A stretch of DNA of 15,463 bases, taken from contig DAOTZU010000020.1 in assembly GCA_034433995.1 (NCBI GenBank), forward strand, positions 1 through 15,463, written 5' to 3'. Shown one piece after another: positions 1-8,514 of the stretch. Position numbers and translations under genes: made by a program. The stretch comes from DAOTZU01 sp034433995 (lineage in GTDB: Bacteria; Chloroflexota; Anaerolineae; UBA1429). Position 1 is the stretch's first letter. Each line of letters opens with the position of its first letter. The notes under the pieces were generated by a model. That model was given only the letters and a program-made list of their open reading frames with translations. It ran no database searches and was not told the DNA's origin.

Positions 1-24
1 TCACTTACGCAAGCAGGGGGTAAC

Positions 25-2532
25 ATGTCAAGATACATTATCGTCGGTGGGGTGGCCGGCGGCGCCTCGGCGGCGGCGCGGCTGCGGCGGCTGGATGAAA
101 CCGCCGAGATCATCGTCATCGAGCGCGGACCGTACGTCTCTTTTGCCAATTGCGGCCTGCCCTATCACATCGGGGGCGTCATTAAAGAGCGCGAAGCGCT
201 GCTCGTCTCCACCCCGGAGAAGCTCAAGGGGGAATTTGCCATCGATGTGCGCACCGAGCAGGAGGTGGTGCGCATTGACCGAGCGGCCAAAGAGGTTGAG
301 GTGCGCCCCGTCAAGGGTGGCACGCCTTACCGTTTGGCCTATGATAAACTGATCCTCTCCCCCGGCGCCAAGCCCATCGTGCCGCCCATCCCCGGCATCG
401 ATGCGCCGGGCATTTACACCCTCCGCGATATCCCCAGCATGGACGCCATCAAGGAGCGGGTGGACCAGGGGAACGTGCGCGACGCCGTGGTGGTGGGGGG
501 CGGCTTCATCGGGCTGGAGATGGCGGAAAACCTGATGGCCCGCGGCCTCACCGTGACCGTGGTGGAGATGCTCAACCAGGTCATGTCTTCTTTTGATTTC
601 GAGCTGGCCGCCATCTTGCACCGCCATCTGCGGGAAAAGGGCGTGCGCCTGGCCTTGGGCGATGGGCTGCGGGCGGTGAAGCATCTGGAGAACGGCCAAC
701 TCGAGCTGACCCTGGCCAGCGGCCGCAGCACCGTCACCGATATGATCGTCCTGGCCATCGGCGTGCGGCCGGAGAGCGACCTGGCCCGGGGGGCCGGATT
801 GGAGCTGGGTCCCCGGGGCCATATCCTGGTCAACGAACACATGCAGACCTCCGACCCGGATATCTATGCCGTGGGCGACGCGGTCCAAGTGTTCAACCCC
901 GTGACGGGTGCTTGGGGCGCCGTGCCTCTGGCCGGCCCCGCCAGCCGCCAGGCTCGGATCGCCGCCGACCACATCGTCGGTCGCCGGCATCCCTACCCCG
1001 GCGCCTTGGCCACCTCCATCGTCAAGATCTTTGATCTCGCGGCCGCTTGCACGGGCGCAAACAGCCAAACGTTGCAACAGCAGGGCATCCCCTTCCTCAG
1101 CAGCATCACCCATAGCGATGACCATGCAGGTTATTATCCGGGCGCCAAGCCCCAGACGATCAAGCTTCTTTACACCCCCGGCGAAGGGAAACTCTTGGGG
1201 GCGCAGGTGGTGGGCTATAACGCGGTGGACCGCACCATCGGTGTGCTGGCCACGGCCCTCAAAGCGGGGATGACGGTCTTTGACCTAGAGAACCTCGACC
1301 TGCCCTATGCCCCGCCCTACGGCGCGGCCAAGGACCCGGTGAATATCGCCGGCTATGTGGCCGCCAACCGGCTGCGCGGGGATACGGAGCTGGTGGAATG
1401 GCGCGACGTGCTCCAGCGTGATCCCGACACCACCGGCATCCTCGACGTGCGCACCGACGCCGAATGGCAAGCGGGACACATCCCCGGCGCGGTGCACATC
1501 CCCAACGTGGAATTGCGCCGTCGCCTCGGCGAGCTGGACAAGAGCAAGGAATGGTTCCTCTACTGTGCCATAGGCCGTCGCGCGTACGTGATGGAGCGGA
1601 TGCTCAAGCAGCAGGGGTTCAAGGTCAAGAATATCTCCGGCGGCTGGCGCACCTACCAAGTGGCGACGGAACAACAGGATAATTTCGACACCTGTCAGCC
1701 GCCCCAGCGGGGTGATTCCCTGGCCAAAAGCGCCGAGAGCGAGAGCGTCGCTCCGGACGCGGCCCGGACCGCAGCGCCGACCACGGCCATCACCTACGCC
1801 CCCACAGCACGGCTCGATGCGCTGGGGCTGCAATGCCCGGGGCCCATCATGGCGGTGTACAAGCGCATCCAGGAGCTGCGTCCCGGCGAAGTGCTGGAGG
1901 TGTTGGCCTCCGACCCGGGGTTCCGCCGCGATGTCGCCGCGTGGTGCGAAAACACCGGCAACGATCTGCTGGAACTCGGCGGAGAGGATGGGACGATCAA
2001 AGCCCTCATCCGCAAAGGCGCCGCCAAACCCCAGGTTATCGCGGGGCCACAGGGAGCGACGACCAATGCCAAGACCATGGTGGTCTTTTCCGGCGATCTG
2101 GATCACGCCTTGGCATCCTTTGTCATCGCCAACGGCGCCGCGGCCATGGGGCAAAAGGTGACCATGTTCTTTACCTTCTGGGGGTTGAACATCTTGCGCC
2201 GGCGCGATCCCAAGCCGGTGAAAAAGAACCTGGTGGAAAAGATGTTTGGCTGGATGCTGCCCAAGGGGGCCGACGCCCTCAAACTCTCTCGCCTGAATAT
2301 GGGCGGCATGGGCACCTGGATGATGAAAAAGGTGATGCAAGCCAAGGGGATCGATCCTCTGCCGCAGCTCATCCGCTCCGCCCTGGCCAACGGCGTGCGC
2401 TTGGTGGCATGCCAGATGACCATGGACATGATGGGCATCAAGCCGGAGGAGCTGATGGATGGGGTGGAGATCGGCGGCGTGGCCTCTTTTATCAACGCCA
2501 TGGACAAGGCCAACGCCAGCCTGTTCATCTGA
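25..2532 (+). CDS. CoA-disulfide reductase-like flavoprotein fused to rhodanese, TusA and DsrE-like domains
   Basis: An 835-residue cytoplasmic protein that probably moves sulfane sulfur or reduces persulfides/CoA disulfides with NAD(P)H. Residues 1-450 are a CoADR-type pyridine nucleotide-disulfide oxidoreductase: FAD motif GGVAGG near residue 8, single redox Cys in SFANCGLPY (C43), second dinucleotide fold GGGFIGLE near 158, AVGD near 282, and the C-terminal tyrosine motif PYAPPY (Y428, Y432). Residues about 452-545 are a rhodanese domain with active Cys in CAIGRR (C514). After an Ala/Ser/Thr-rich linker comes a TusA/SirA domain with LQCPGP (C604), then from about 683 a DsrE2-like domain with a conserved Cys (C796, ACQMTMD). 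CoADR-rhodanese fusions are established; here two further sulfur carriers are added, so four potential sulfur-relay cysteines lie in one chain. The start follows an AGGGGG-like site. What lies upstream is outside the window. Exact substrate (CoA persulfide, polysulfide or CoA disulfide) is inferred, not visible. Confidence 0.93.
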   Translation: MSRYIIVGGVAGGASAAARLRRLDETAEIIVIERGPYVSFANCGLPYHIGGVIKEREALLVSTPEKLKGEFAIDVRTEQEVVRIDRAAKEVEVRPVKGGTPYRLAYDKLILSPGAKPIVPPIPGIDAPGIYTLRDIPSMDAIKERVDQGNVRDAVVVGGGFIGLEMAENLMARGLTVTVVEMLNQVMSSFDFELAAILHRHLREKGVRLALGDGLRAVKHLENGQLELTLASGRSTVTDMIVLAIGVRPESDLARGAGLELGPRGHILVNEHMQTSDPDIYAVGDAVQVFNPVTGAWGAVPLAGPASRQARIAADHIVGRRHPYPGALATSIVKIFDLAAACTGANSQTLQQQGIPFLSSITHSDDHAGYYPGAKPQTIKLLYTPGEGKLLGAQVVGYNAVDRTIGVLATALKAGMTVFDLENLDLPYAPPYGAAKDPVNIAGYVAANRLRGDTELVEWRDVLQRDPDTTGILDVRTDAEWQAGHIPGAVHIPNVELRRRLGELDKSKEWFLYCAIGRRAYVMERMLKQQGFKVKNISGGWRTYQVATEQQDNFDTCQPPQRGDSLAKSAESESVAPDAARTAAPTTAITYAPTARLDALGLQCPGPIMAVYKRIQELRPGEVLEVLASDPGFRRDVAAWCENTGNDLLELGGEDGTIKALIRKGAAKPQVIAGPQGATTNAKTMVVFSGDLDHALASFVIANGAAAMGQKVTMFFTFWGLNILRRRDPKPVKKNLVEKMFGWMLPKGADALKLSRLNMGGMGTWMMKKVMQAKGIDPLPQLIRSALANGVRLVACQMTMDMMGIKPEELMDGVEIGGVASFINAMDKANASLFI

Positions 2533-2554
2533 GCCGCCGCCCCACGCGCTTTTC

Positions 2555-2580
2555 AAGGCCGCCCGGCGCCGGGCGGCCTT
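2555..2580 (+). terminator. Palindromic hairpin terminator between convergent genes
   Basis: A 26-nt perfect palindrome (half-site AAGGCCGCCCGGC) can fold into an 11-bp GC-rich stem with a GCGC loop. On the plus strand it is followed by GTTTATT, a modest U-rich tail, 22 nt after the stop of the flavoprotein gene. The minus-strand gene stops only 2 nt beyond it, so the same hairpin could protect or end that transcript, but its minus-strand tail (GAAAAG) has no U-tract. Confidence 0.75.
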
Positions 2581-2582
2581 GT

Positions 2583-5051
2583 TTATTGCGCCGGCGGACG
2601 GTAGATTGCCTCGTAGCGGCGATACTGCTCATAGATGGTGCGCAGGTAACTTTGGGTCTGGGCCACAGGGAGGGTCTCGTAAAAGAGGTCGTAATCCCGG
2701 ATGGGTTGGCCGCCGGTCCAACGTTCGAGGTTGCCGGGGCCGGCGTTATAGCCCACCAGGGCGGCAACCCAATCGCGCCCTTGTTGATCCAGGAGCATGG
2801 CCAGATACCAGACGCCATAACGCACACTGACCACAGGCCGCAGCAGCCACTCGTGGCGATAATCCCCCTCGCCCAGCCGCGCCGCGATCCAGGCGCCGGT
2901 GGCGGGCATCACCTGAGTCAAGCCCAACGCGCCTGCATAAGACACCGCCTGGGGATCGAAGCGGCTCTCTTGGCGGATTAGAGCCAGGAAAAGGAGGGGA
3001 TCCACCCCCAGGCGTTCCGCCTCCGCGCTCACCAGGTGGCCGTAACGGGTGGGATAGGCCAGCCGGGCCAGACCCGGCGGCGGAGAGGGCGCGGCCGCCT
3101 GGCGAGCCAAGGCGAAAAGACGCTCGGCGCACGAGATGCTCACCGAAAGGACACCCGCTTCCTCGCAGACCCGCGCCAAGGCCAGCAAGCCGGCGGGATC
3201 GTTGGCCGCCTGTTCGCGCAGCAAGCGATAAAGGGTGAGCGCCTCGGCGCGCCAGCCCAGCCGCTGGAGGGCGGCAGCACGGCGCAATAACACAGCGTCT
3301 AGAGCGGCGCTCCCCTTGCTCCAACCCTGCACCCAGGCCGTTAGGGCTTGCCAATCCGCCTCGCTCAGCGCGCCATCGGGGAGCTGGCCCCACGGCGTGG
3401 GCGGTAGCCGCAGCACGACCCCGCGCAATAGGTCTTGGGCCCGCAGGCCATAGTATCCTTCCGAGGCGGCGCCGGCCTCCTGCCAATGTTTGGCCGCCGT
3501 CGCCGCATCGCCGGAGGCTTGGGCGGCCAAGCCCAGCCAAGTGAGCAGACGGGCGCGCGCTTCAGAGAGCGTGGCCTTGGCTAGGGCGGCGGACCACACT
3601 TGGCTCGCCTCCTGCATCTTGCCTTGAGCATAGAGGGCCAACCCCGCCCGAAAGGCCGCCTCCTCAGCGCGGGAATCGGCGGGATATTGCTCCACCAGCC
3701 GCTGGTAGGCGCCGGCTGCGCCGCGCCAATCTTTGGCCCGCTCCGCAGAGACAGCGGCCAACCACAGCGCCTCCGGCGCCCGCGGGTGCTGGGGATAGCG
3801 CCGACAGAACTCGTGATAGATCCCCGTGGGATCTCCCCCGTAGGCGGCCGCCGCCCGCGCCTTGGCCAGCCAAACCTCAGCGATGAGGGGATCCTCCGGG
3901 GCGCGTTCGATGACCCAATCATACTCCTCAAAGGCGCGGGCATAATCCCGCAAACCGGCATAGGCCAGGCCGGTATAGTAATGGGCCTTGGCCGCCTGGG
4001 CGGCCGCCGGGGCGCGCAGGTAACGCTGCAAAGCGGTGAGCGCGGCGGCGTATTGGCCGGCGTGGTACAAGATCACGCCGCGTTGTAGCGCATCCACCTG
4101 GTCGGCGCCCAAGGCGTCCAGCATCAAAAGGGCCGAGTAAGCGGCGCTGTGGGTGGGGAAATCCCGCAGGATCTGGAGGCACTGGGCGACGGCCTCCGTC
4201 TCGCGCCCCGCCTGGCGCAAGGCTTCCGCGCGCTTGGCCAGGACCAAGGGGCGATAATCGGCGCGGGTGGCGAAGGAGAGGATCTGATCATAGGCCGCCA
4301 GGGCCCCGGCAAAATCTTTCAAGGTCAAACGCAGCTCGGCCAGCTCCTCCAAAAGTTCGGCCCTTTTGGCGGGGGGCACATCGGCCAGGGGGATGGCCTC
4401 CAACTGTCGGGCGGCTTGCTCCTCCTCCCCCAAGGCCCGGTGGGCGGCGGCGATACGTTGCCGCACATAGGGGGCCGCCACGTCCTCCAGGGCCAGATAA
4501 CGCTCATAGGCCTCGATGGCGGCGCGCCATGCTCCCAGGGCCTCATAGGCCCCGCCCAAAAGGCCCAATGCCTCGCTCACCTGGGCCTCCTGCGCGGACT
4601 CTTCCACCACGCGGACCAGATAGGCGATGGCCTCCTCCCGTTCCCCCTGGGCCAGATAAGCCCGGCCCAGGGCCAAGGCCAAGCCGGCGCGCTCGGCCTG
4701 TGGCGCCGTCGCCAACAGCTCCTGCCAAAGGGCGATGGCCAGGGCATAATCCCCATCCTCAAAGGCCTGCTGGGCGGCGTTCGGCCGCAAAGCGGGCACC
4801 AAGGTGGGGCTGGGCGAGGCAGAGGGGTGCGGCGGCGGAGTAGCGAAATCGGGCGTTGAGGCCGGCGCATCCTGCGGTTGCGCAGAGACGGGTCGCGGAG
4901 AGGGAGTGCTCTGAGGCTCAGGGGTTGCCGGAGACACCGTCACAGAAACTTCCCCGGCCGTAGGCACCGGCGACGCCGGCCGGGGGATTTGGCAAGCCAG
5001 CAAAGCCAAAAGACACCACAAAATACTCAACACCCAAACAATCTTGGACAT
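2583..5051 (-). CDS. TPR-containing lytic transglycosylase lipoprotein (SLT domain)
   Basis: An 822-residue envelope protein predicted to cleave the MurNAc-GlcNAc bond of peptidoglycan non-hydrolytically. Residues 1-20 form a lipoprotein signal (hydrophobic run ending LLALLAC, C20 as lipid attachment). A Pro/Ser/Thr/Ala-rich linker runs to about residue 85, then a long alpha-helical TPR-like array fills about 85-600 (recurrent A..LG.AY/Y..AI..Y patterns), comparable to the superhelical arm of Slt70. The C-terminal SLT domain (about 665-815) has the catalytic Glu in IRQESRFD (E695), then GALGLTQVMP and the NAGPGN motif. A longer in-frame start at 5210 exists, but its extra 53 residues are basic and non-secretory and would start upstream of the mapped promoter, so the start at 5051, which opens directly into the signal peptide, is preferred. 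No strong Shine-Dalgarno is visible. Likely role: wall turnover, paired with the divergent LCP gene. Confidence 0.92.
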   Translation of the reverse strand: MSKIVWVLSILWCLLALLACQIPRPASPVPTAGEVSVTVSPATPEPQSTPSPRPVSAQPQDAPASTPDFATPPPHPSASPSPTLVPALRPNAAQQAFEDGDYALAIALWQELLATAPQAERAGLALALGRAYLAQGEREEAIAYLVRVVEESAQEAQVSEALGLLGGAYEALGAWRAAIEAYERYLALEDVAAPYVRQRIAAAHRALGEEEQAARQLEAIPLADVPPAKRAELLEELAELRLTLKDFAGALAAYDQILSFATRADYRPLVLAKRAEALRQAGRETEAVAQCLQILRDFPTHSAAYSALLMLDALGADQVDALQRGVILYHAGQYAAALTALQRYLRAPAAAQAAKAHYYTGLAYAGLRDYARAFEEYDWVIERAPEDPLIAEVWLAKARAAAAYGGDPTGIYHEFCRRYPQHPRAPEALWLAAVSAERAKDWRGAAGAYQRLVEQYPADSRAEEAAFRAGLALYAQGKMQEASQVWSAALAKATLSEARARLLTWLGLAAQASGDAATAAKHWQEAGAASEGYYGLRAQDLLRGVVLRLPPTPWGQLPDGALSEADWQALTAWVQGWSKGSAALDAVLLRRAAALQRLGWRAEALTLYRLLREQAANDPAGLLALARVCEEAGVLSVSISCAERLFALARQAAAPSPPPGLARLAYPTRYGHLVSAEAERLGVDPLLFLALIRQESRFDPQAVSYAGALGLTQVMPATGAWIAARLGEGDYRHEWLLRPVVSVRYGVWYLAMLLDQQGRDWVAALVGYNAGPGNLERWTGGQPIRDYDLFYETLPVAQTQSYLRTIYEQYRRYEAIYRPPAQ

Positions 5052-5160
5052 GGCGTGCTCGTCAGAGGGATTAGCCGCAGAGGTCGCCCCGACCCGAGCA
5101 TTTCTCCAGCGAGTTCTGGGAAAATTTCGGAGCAACGCGCTCTTGAATCGGCCTGGGGGG

Positions 5161-5189
5161 ATGATAGCGAAGCGTGCCGCCCGTGTCAA
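5161..5189 (-). promoter_or_regulatory. Minus-strand promoter for the lytic transglycosylase gene
   Basis: Read on the minus strand: TTGACA (complement of 5184-5189), a 17-bp spacer, then TATCAT (complement of 5161-5166). This is a near-consensus housekeeping sigma promoter. Predicted transcription start is near 5154, giving a 5' UTR of about 100 nt. It excludes the longer start at 5210. Confidence 0.75.
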
Positions 5190-5203
5190 GCGTGTCGCCA
5201 ACT

Positions 5204-5232
5204 TTGCCATAACAGAGACTTTATGCTACAAT
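5204..5232 (+). promoter_or_regulatory. Plus-strand promoter for the LCP gene
   Basis: TTGCCA (5204-5209), a 17-bp spacer, and TACAAT (5227-5232) preceded by TGC, an extended -10 element. Predicted start near 5239 leaves about 30 nt of leader before the ATG at 5270. It sits back-to-back with the minus-strand promoter, with 14 bp between the two -35 boxes. Confidence 0.75.
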
Positions 5233-5269
5233 CGCCGCGATCGGCATATACCTCTCAAGGCGATCTGGC

Positions 5270-6631
5270 ATGGGCAACGATTCCGGGCATGGCTCCTGGC
5301 GCCGCGCCCTCTATAGTTTTATCACAGTGATCGTCCTTTTCGGCGCCCTCTATTCGGGTTATTTGTTCTTCTCCACCGTACGCGCCCTTGTAGCCCGGCC
5401 CTCTATACCCTTCATCGGCAACATCACCAATTCAGGAGCCATCGAAGGCCGGGCGCCGCAGCAGGATCTCCCCGATATCGTGCAGAAAAAAGAACGGGTC
5501 AACATCCTGCTCTTGGGCATAGACCAACGTCCCCAGGAGACCGGCCCCTGGCGCACCGATACCATGATCTTGGTCTCTGTGGACCCCGCTACAGATTCCG
5601 CCTCCGTGCTTTCCATCCCCCGGGATCTGTGGGTCACCATCCCCGGCTATGGCGAGAACCGCATCAATACCGCCCACTTTTTGGGCGATAGCGAACGCTA
5701 CCCCGGCGGGGGTGTGGCCTTGGCCAAAAAGACCATCTGGTACAATTTCGGGATCCCGGTGCACTATTATGTGCGCATCAACTTTACCGGCTTTGAGAAA
5801 CTGATCGATGCCATCGGCGGGTTGACCATCAACGTGGAAAAGCCCATCCACGATGAGGCCTACCCCGACGAGAACTATGGCACTTTTGTCCTGGATATCC
5901 CCGCGGGCGTGCAGCACATGGATGGCAAAAGGGTGCTGCAATACGTCCGCTCGCGCCACGGCTCCAGCGATTTCGACCGCATGGCCCGCCAGCAGCAGGT
6001 GCTCCGGGCGGCCTTGGACCGCGCCCTCAGCCTGAGCATCCCCCTTTCCCGCATCCCCAAGCTCATCGAGCTGGCCGGCGACACGGTCAAGACGGACATG
6101 ACCCTGGACGAGATCCTGGCCCTGGCCCAAATCGTGCAGCGTATGGATAGCTCGCGGGTGCGCTCCGGCATCATCGATAGCTCCATGACCACCAGCAAAA
6201 TGACCCCTCAAGGCTGGCTGGTGGAGGTGCCCGATTGGGACAAGATCCGCCCCCTGCTGGATGAACTTTTCCCCATTGCTGTGGCCTCGGCCGCGCCGAC
6301 GCCCAGCCTGGCCCAATGGCAGATGTTGGACGAAAAGAGCCGCATCGAGCTGCTCAACGGCACATCGGTGCCCGAGCTGGCCCAGACCACGGCGGAACGG
6401 TTGCGCGAGAAAGGCTTTAACGTGGTGCGCTACGGGGCAGCGGAACGGCTGGATTATCCCCAGACCATCATTATCGCATATGGCCAAAAGCCCTATACGC
6501 TACAAGCCCTGGCTGCGGAGTTGCATGTGCCGGCAGAGAATATCCGCCAAGAGCCGGGCAACGGGGGCGAGCTGGATATGCGCATCATCCTGGGCCAAGA
6601 TTATGTGGCGCGTTCGGCCAGCCAACCCTGA
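5270..6631 (+). CDS. LytR-CpsA-Psr (LCP) family protein with LytR_C domain
   Basis: A 453-residue membrane-anchored protein. LCP enzymes transfer lipid-linked glycopolymers (teichoic acid-like, capsular or arabinogalactan polymers) onto peptidoglycan on the outer face of the membrane. A short basic N-terminus and a single membrane segment (about 14-36) give an N-in topology. The LCP catalytic domain spans about 75-255: NILLLGID (D85), RTDTM (R95, D97), SIPRDLW (R118, D119), a GG.T.NV region near 183-190, and the arginine/acid cluster QYVRSRHGSSDFDR (R227, R229, D236, R237), which in this family binds pyrophosphate and Mg. The C-terminal LytR_C domain is about 357-445, starting IELLNGT. Length is usual for LCP plus LytR_C proteins. 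Start ATG has a weak AAGG site 9 nt upstream. It is divergent from the wall-lytic gene, suggesting coordinated wall assembly and turnover. The polymer substrate cannot be inferred. Confidence 0.93.
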   Translation: MGNDSGHGSWRRALYSFITVIVLFGALYSGYLFFSTVRALVARPSIPFIGNITNSGAIEGRAPQQDLPDIVQKKERVNILLLGIDQRPQETGPWRTDTMILVSVDPATDSASVLSIPRDLWVTIPGYGENRINTAHFLGDSERYPGGGVALAKKTIWYNFGIPVHYYVRINFTGFEKLIDAIGGLTINVEKPIHDEAYPDENYGTFVLDIPAGVQHMDGKRVLQYVRSRHGSSDFDRMARQQQVLRAALDRALSLSIPLSRIPKLIELAGDTVKTDMTLDEILALAQIVQRMDSSRVRSGIIDSSMTTSKMTPQGWLVEVPDWDKIRPLLDELFPIAVASAAPTPSLAQWQMLDEKSRIELLNGTSVPELAQTTAERLREKGFNVVRYGAAERLDYPQTIIIAYGQKPYTLQALAAELHVPAENIRQEPGNGGELDMRIILGQDYVARSASQP

Positions 6632-6639
6632 TTTGCATT

Positions 6640-6667
6640 TTGACAAGCGACACGCTCATGTTAGAAT
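6640..6667 (+). promoter_or_regulatory. Strong promoter for the redox/regulator operon
   Basis: Perfect TTGACA (6640-6645), a 16-bp spacer and TAGAAT (6662-6667) preceded by TGT (extended -10). It lies 8 nt after the LCP stop codon with no terminator visible between them. Predicted start is near 6674, leaving about 70 nt of leader before the first operon gene. Downstream genes are closely spaced (1-nt overlap up to 60-nt gap) to 13858, so this probably drives eight genes. Confidence 0.8.
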
Positions 6668-6742
6668 AGCTCGAGTTTGTGAGATAAGGGACGATCGGAG
6701 CGGAGACGGTGCCAGGCTTGCAGGTCAAAAGGAGTTGAGCCG

Positions 6743-7138
6743 ATGACCTTGGAAGAGGTGCTCAAAATCATTGACGGCAAGGCGATCTCCAAGGATCTGG
6801 ATCTGAGCCAAGAGGTGCGCATGGCCTGCGGTGCCGACCTGATGAGCGATGTCCTTGCCTTTACCCATGCCGGCACCCTGCTCCTCACCGGCTTGACCAA
6901 TCCCCAGGTGATTCGCACCGCCGAGATGGCGGGCATTCAGGCCATCGTCTTTGTGCGGGGCAAATATCCCCCCGCCGAGACCATCGCCTTGGCGGCGGAA
7001 AAGAACATCCCCCTTTTGGCTTCGCGTTATACCATGTACGAGACGTGTGGCCGCTTGTACCAAGCTGGCTTGGCCAGTTGTGGCCTGTTCGAGCTGGCCC
7101 TGAAAACATGGCGGGAGGCCTTTGGCGAGGACGCATAA
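6743..7138 (+). CDS. DRTGG-domain protein (first copy)
   Basis: A 131-residue soluble protein consisting almost entirely of a DRTGG-type domain (about 5-115), a fold also found in the middle of some phosphotransacetylases and next to CBS domains, where a ligand-binding regulatory role is suspected. Visible family patterns are EV.MACGADLMSDVLAF (about 24-40), the TGLTNPQV segment and AAEKNIPLLAS. There is no signal peptide or membrane segment and no catalytic motif. AGGAG lies 8 nt upstream of the ATG. It is the first gene of the operon and is clearly paralogous to the gene at 8150. Free-standing DRTGG proteins are known from operons of multi-subunit hydrogenases, which matches the Nuo-like genes downstream. 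Function is inferred from context only. Confidence 0.85.
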   Translation: MTLEEVLKIIDGKAISKDLDLSQEVRMACGADLMSDVLAFTHAGTLLLTGLTNPQVIRTAEMAGIQAIVFVRGKYPPAETIALAAEKNIPLLASRYTMYETCGRLYQAGLASCGLFELALKTWREAFGEDA

Positions 7139-7174
7139 CGTGCGCATGACGGGGCTTGTTGAGGAAACGCTGCT

Positions 7175-8089
7175 GTGAGCCAGAGGCCAACCGAGCTCAC
7201 CAAGGTCCAGGAGCTGGTCTACGAGCTCAAGATCGAGCAGGTGATGACCAAGAACGTCATCTGGGTCACGCCGGAATGCACGATCCGCGAGCTGAAAGAG
7301 CTGTTGCGCGTCAAGCGCATCTCGGGCGTGCCGGTGGTGCACGAGGGCCAACTGGTGGGCATGATCAGCATCGAGAACCTGATCGTGGCGCTGGAAAAGG
7401 GCGAGCTCGAGGCGACGGTGGGCGAAAAGATGACCCGCCGGGTGGTCTCGGTGCGGGCGGATGATTCGGTGGTCAGCGCCGTCAACCTTTTCGCTCGGTT
7501 GGGGTATGGCCGCTTCCCTGTGGTGGATGCCGAGGGCAAGTTGGTGGGCATCCTCACCAAGGGCGATATCGTGCGCGGGCTGTTGCGCCAGATGGAAGTG
7601 CAATGGCACGCGGAGGAGATCCACCGCTATCGGGCCAGCCACATTTTCGAGGATATCGAGTCCGACCAGACGGGGCTGATCCTGCGCTACTTTATCAAGG
7701 CGCAGGATTTCGTCCACGGCGGCGAGGCCTCTAGCAAGATCAAGCGCGCCCTGGACCGTCTGGGCGCCAACCCGCGCATCGTGCGACGGGTGGCCGTGGC
7801 CGCCTACGAGGCCGAGACCAACATTATCATTCACTCTTACGGCGGCGAGATGATCGCCGAGATCCGTCCGGAGCGGATGCGGCTCACAGCCATCGATAAG
7901 GGCCCGGGCATCGCCGATATCGAGCAAGCCATGCAGCCGGGGTTCTCCACCGCGCCGGATTGGATCCGGGAGTTGGGTTTTGGGGCGGGGATGGGGCTGA
8001 GCAACATCAAAGCCTGCGCCGATGAGATGAAACTGGAATCCGAAGTGGGCGTGGGCACGCGGCTTGAACTCATCTTCAAGTTGCAGTAA
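7175..8089 (+). CDS. CBS-domain pair fused to an RsbW-like GHKL ATPase domain
   Basis: A 304-residue cytoplasmic protein starting at GTG (GAGGA 9 nt upstream). Two tandem CBS motifs occupy about 17-72 and 82-138 (each with the V..G.LVG.......I pattern), a module that typically binds adenine nucleotides such as AMP/ATP or S-adenosylmethionine. After a short helical link, residues about 165-303 form a GHKL ATP-binding domain: N-box around E213 and N216, G1 box DKGPGI (241-246), G2 box GFGAGMGLSN (268-277). It resembles the anti-sigma/serine kinase type (RsbW, SpoIIAB) and has no phospho-acceptor His domain. Between the two DRTGG genes, it could report energy charge and phosphorylate or sequester a partner. 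No anti-anti-sigma partner or sigma factor is visible in the window, so the target is unknown. Confidence 0.88.
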   Translation: MSQRPTELTKVQELVYELKIEQVMTKNVIWVTPECTIRELKELLRVKRISGVPVVHEGQLVGMISIENLIVALEKGELEATVGEKMTRRVVSVRADDSVVSAVNLFARLGYGRFPVVDAEGKLVGILTKGDIVRGLLRQMEVQWHAEEIHRYRASHIFEDIESDQTGLILRYFIKAQDFVHGGEASSKIKRALDRLGANPRIVRRVAVAAYEAETNIIIHSYGGEMIAEIRPERMRLTAIDKGPGIADIEQAMQPGFSTAPDWIRELGFGAGMGLSNIKACADEMKLESEVGVGTRLELIFKLQ

Positions 8090-8149
8090 GATGGCGCGCG
8101 TTGTGCCGCGACGGGGCGGAACGCCGGGAGGCTGGGGGAAGGAGGCTCC

Positions 8150-8497
8150 ATGACGACGGTTGTGGAGATTGTCTCGGCCCTCGATGTGCAGGTCGCCGCG
8201 GGCAAGGTCAACTTGCAGCGCGAGGTGACGGGGGGCTATGCCTCCGACCTGCTCAGTTGTGTCATGGCCGGGGCCAAGGCAGGCAATGTGTGGGTGACCC
8301 TCCAAGCCCATCTCAACGTCATCGCCGTAGCCGAATTGTTGGATCTCGCCTGTGTGATCATCACCGAGGGCATGCACCCCAACGAAGAGACCCTGGCCAA
8401 GGCGGAAGAGAAGGGGATCCCAACCCTTTTGACCCAAGAGAGCACCTTCACAATTGTGGGCAAACTGACCCAATTGGGCATCCGAGGCTCCCGTTAG
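8150..8497 (+). CDS. DRTGG-domain protein (second copy)
   Basis: A 115-residue soluble protein that aligns along most of its length with the product of 6743: EV....ASDLLSCVMA, then AEE(K)GIPTLL and a closing VGKL match EV....ADLMSDVLA, AEKNIPLL and CGRL. The similarity is moderate, consistent with an old duplication or two subunits of a heteromer. It starts at ATG with a strong AAGGAGG 4 nt upstream. The two copies flank the CBS/ATPase gene, which suggests a functional set. No enzymatic motif is seen. Confidence 0.83.
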   Translation: MTTVVEIVSALDVQVAAGKVNLQREVTGGYASDLLSCVMAGAKAGNVWVTLQAHLNVIAVAELLDLACVIITEGMHPNEETLAKAEEKGIPTLLTQESTFTIVGKLTQLGIRGSR

Positions 8498-8514
8498 GCG
8501 GGGGCTGAGGGGAC

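Noticed and set aside
5052..5210. N-terminal extension of the lytic transglycosylase to 5210
   Set aside because: It would put a basic, non-hydrophobic 53-residue stretch before a clear lipoprotein signal and would overlap the minus-strand promoter.
6725..8473. Minus-strand open frame of 582 codons
   Set aside because: Antisense to three genes with clear domains and ribosome sites; low-complexity composition and no motif.
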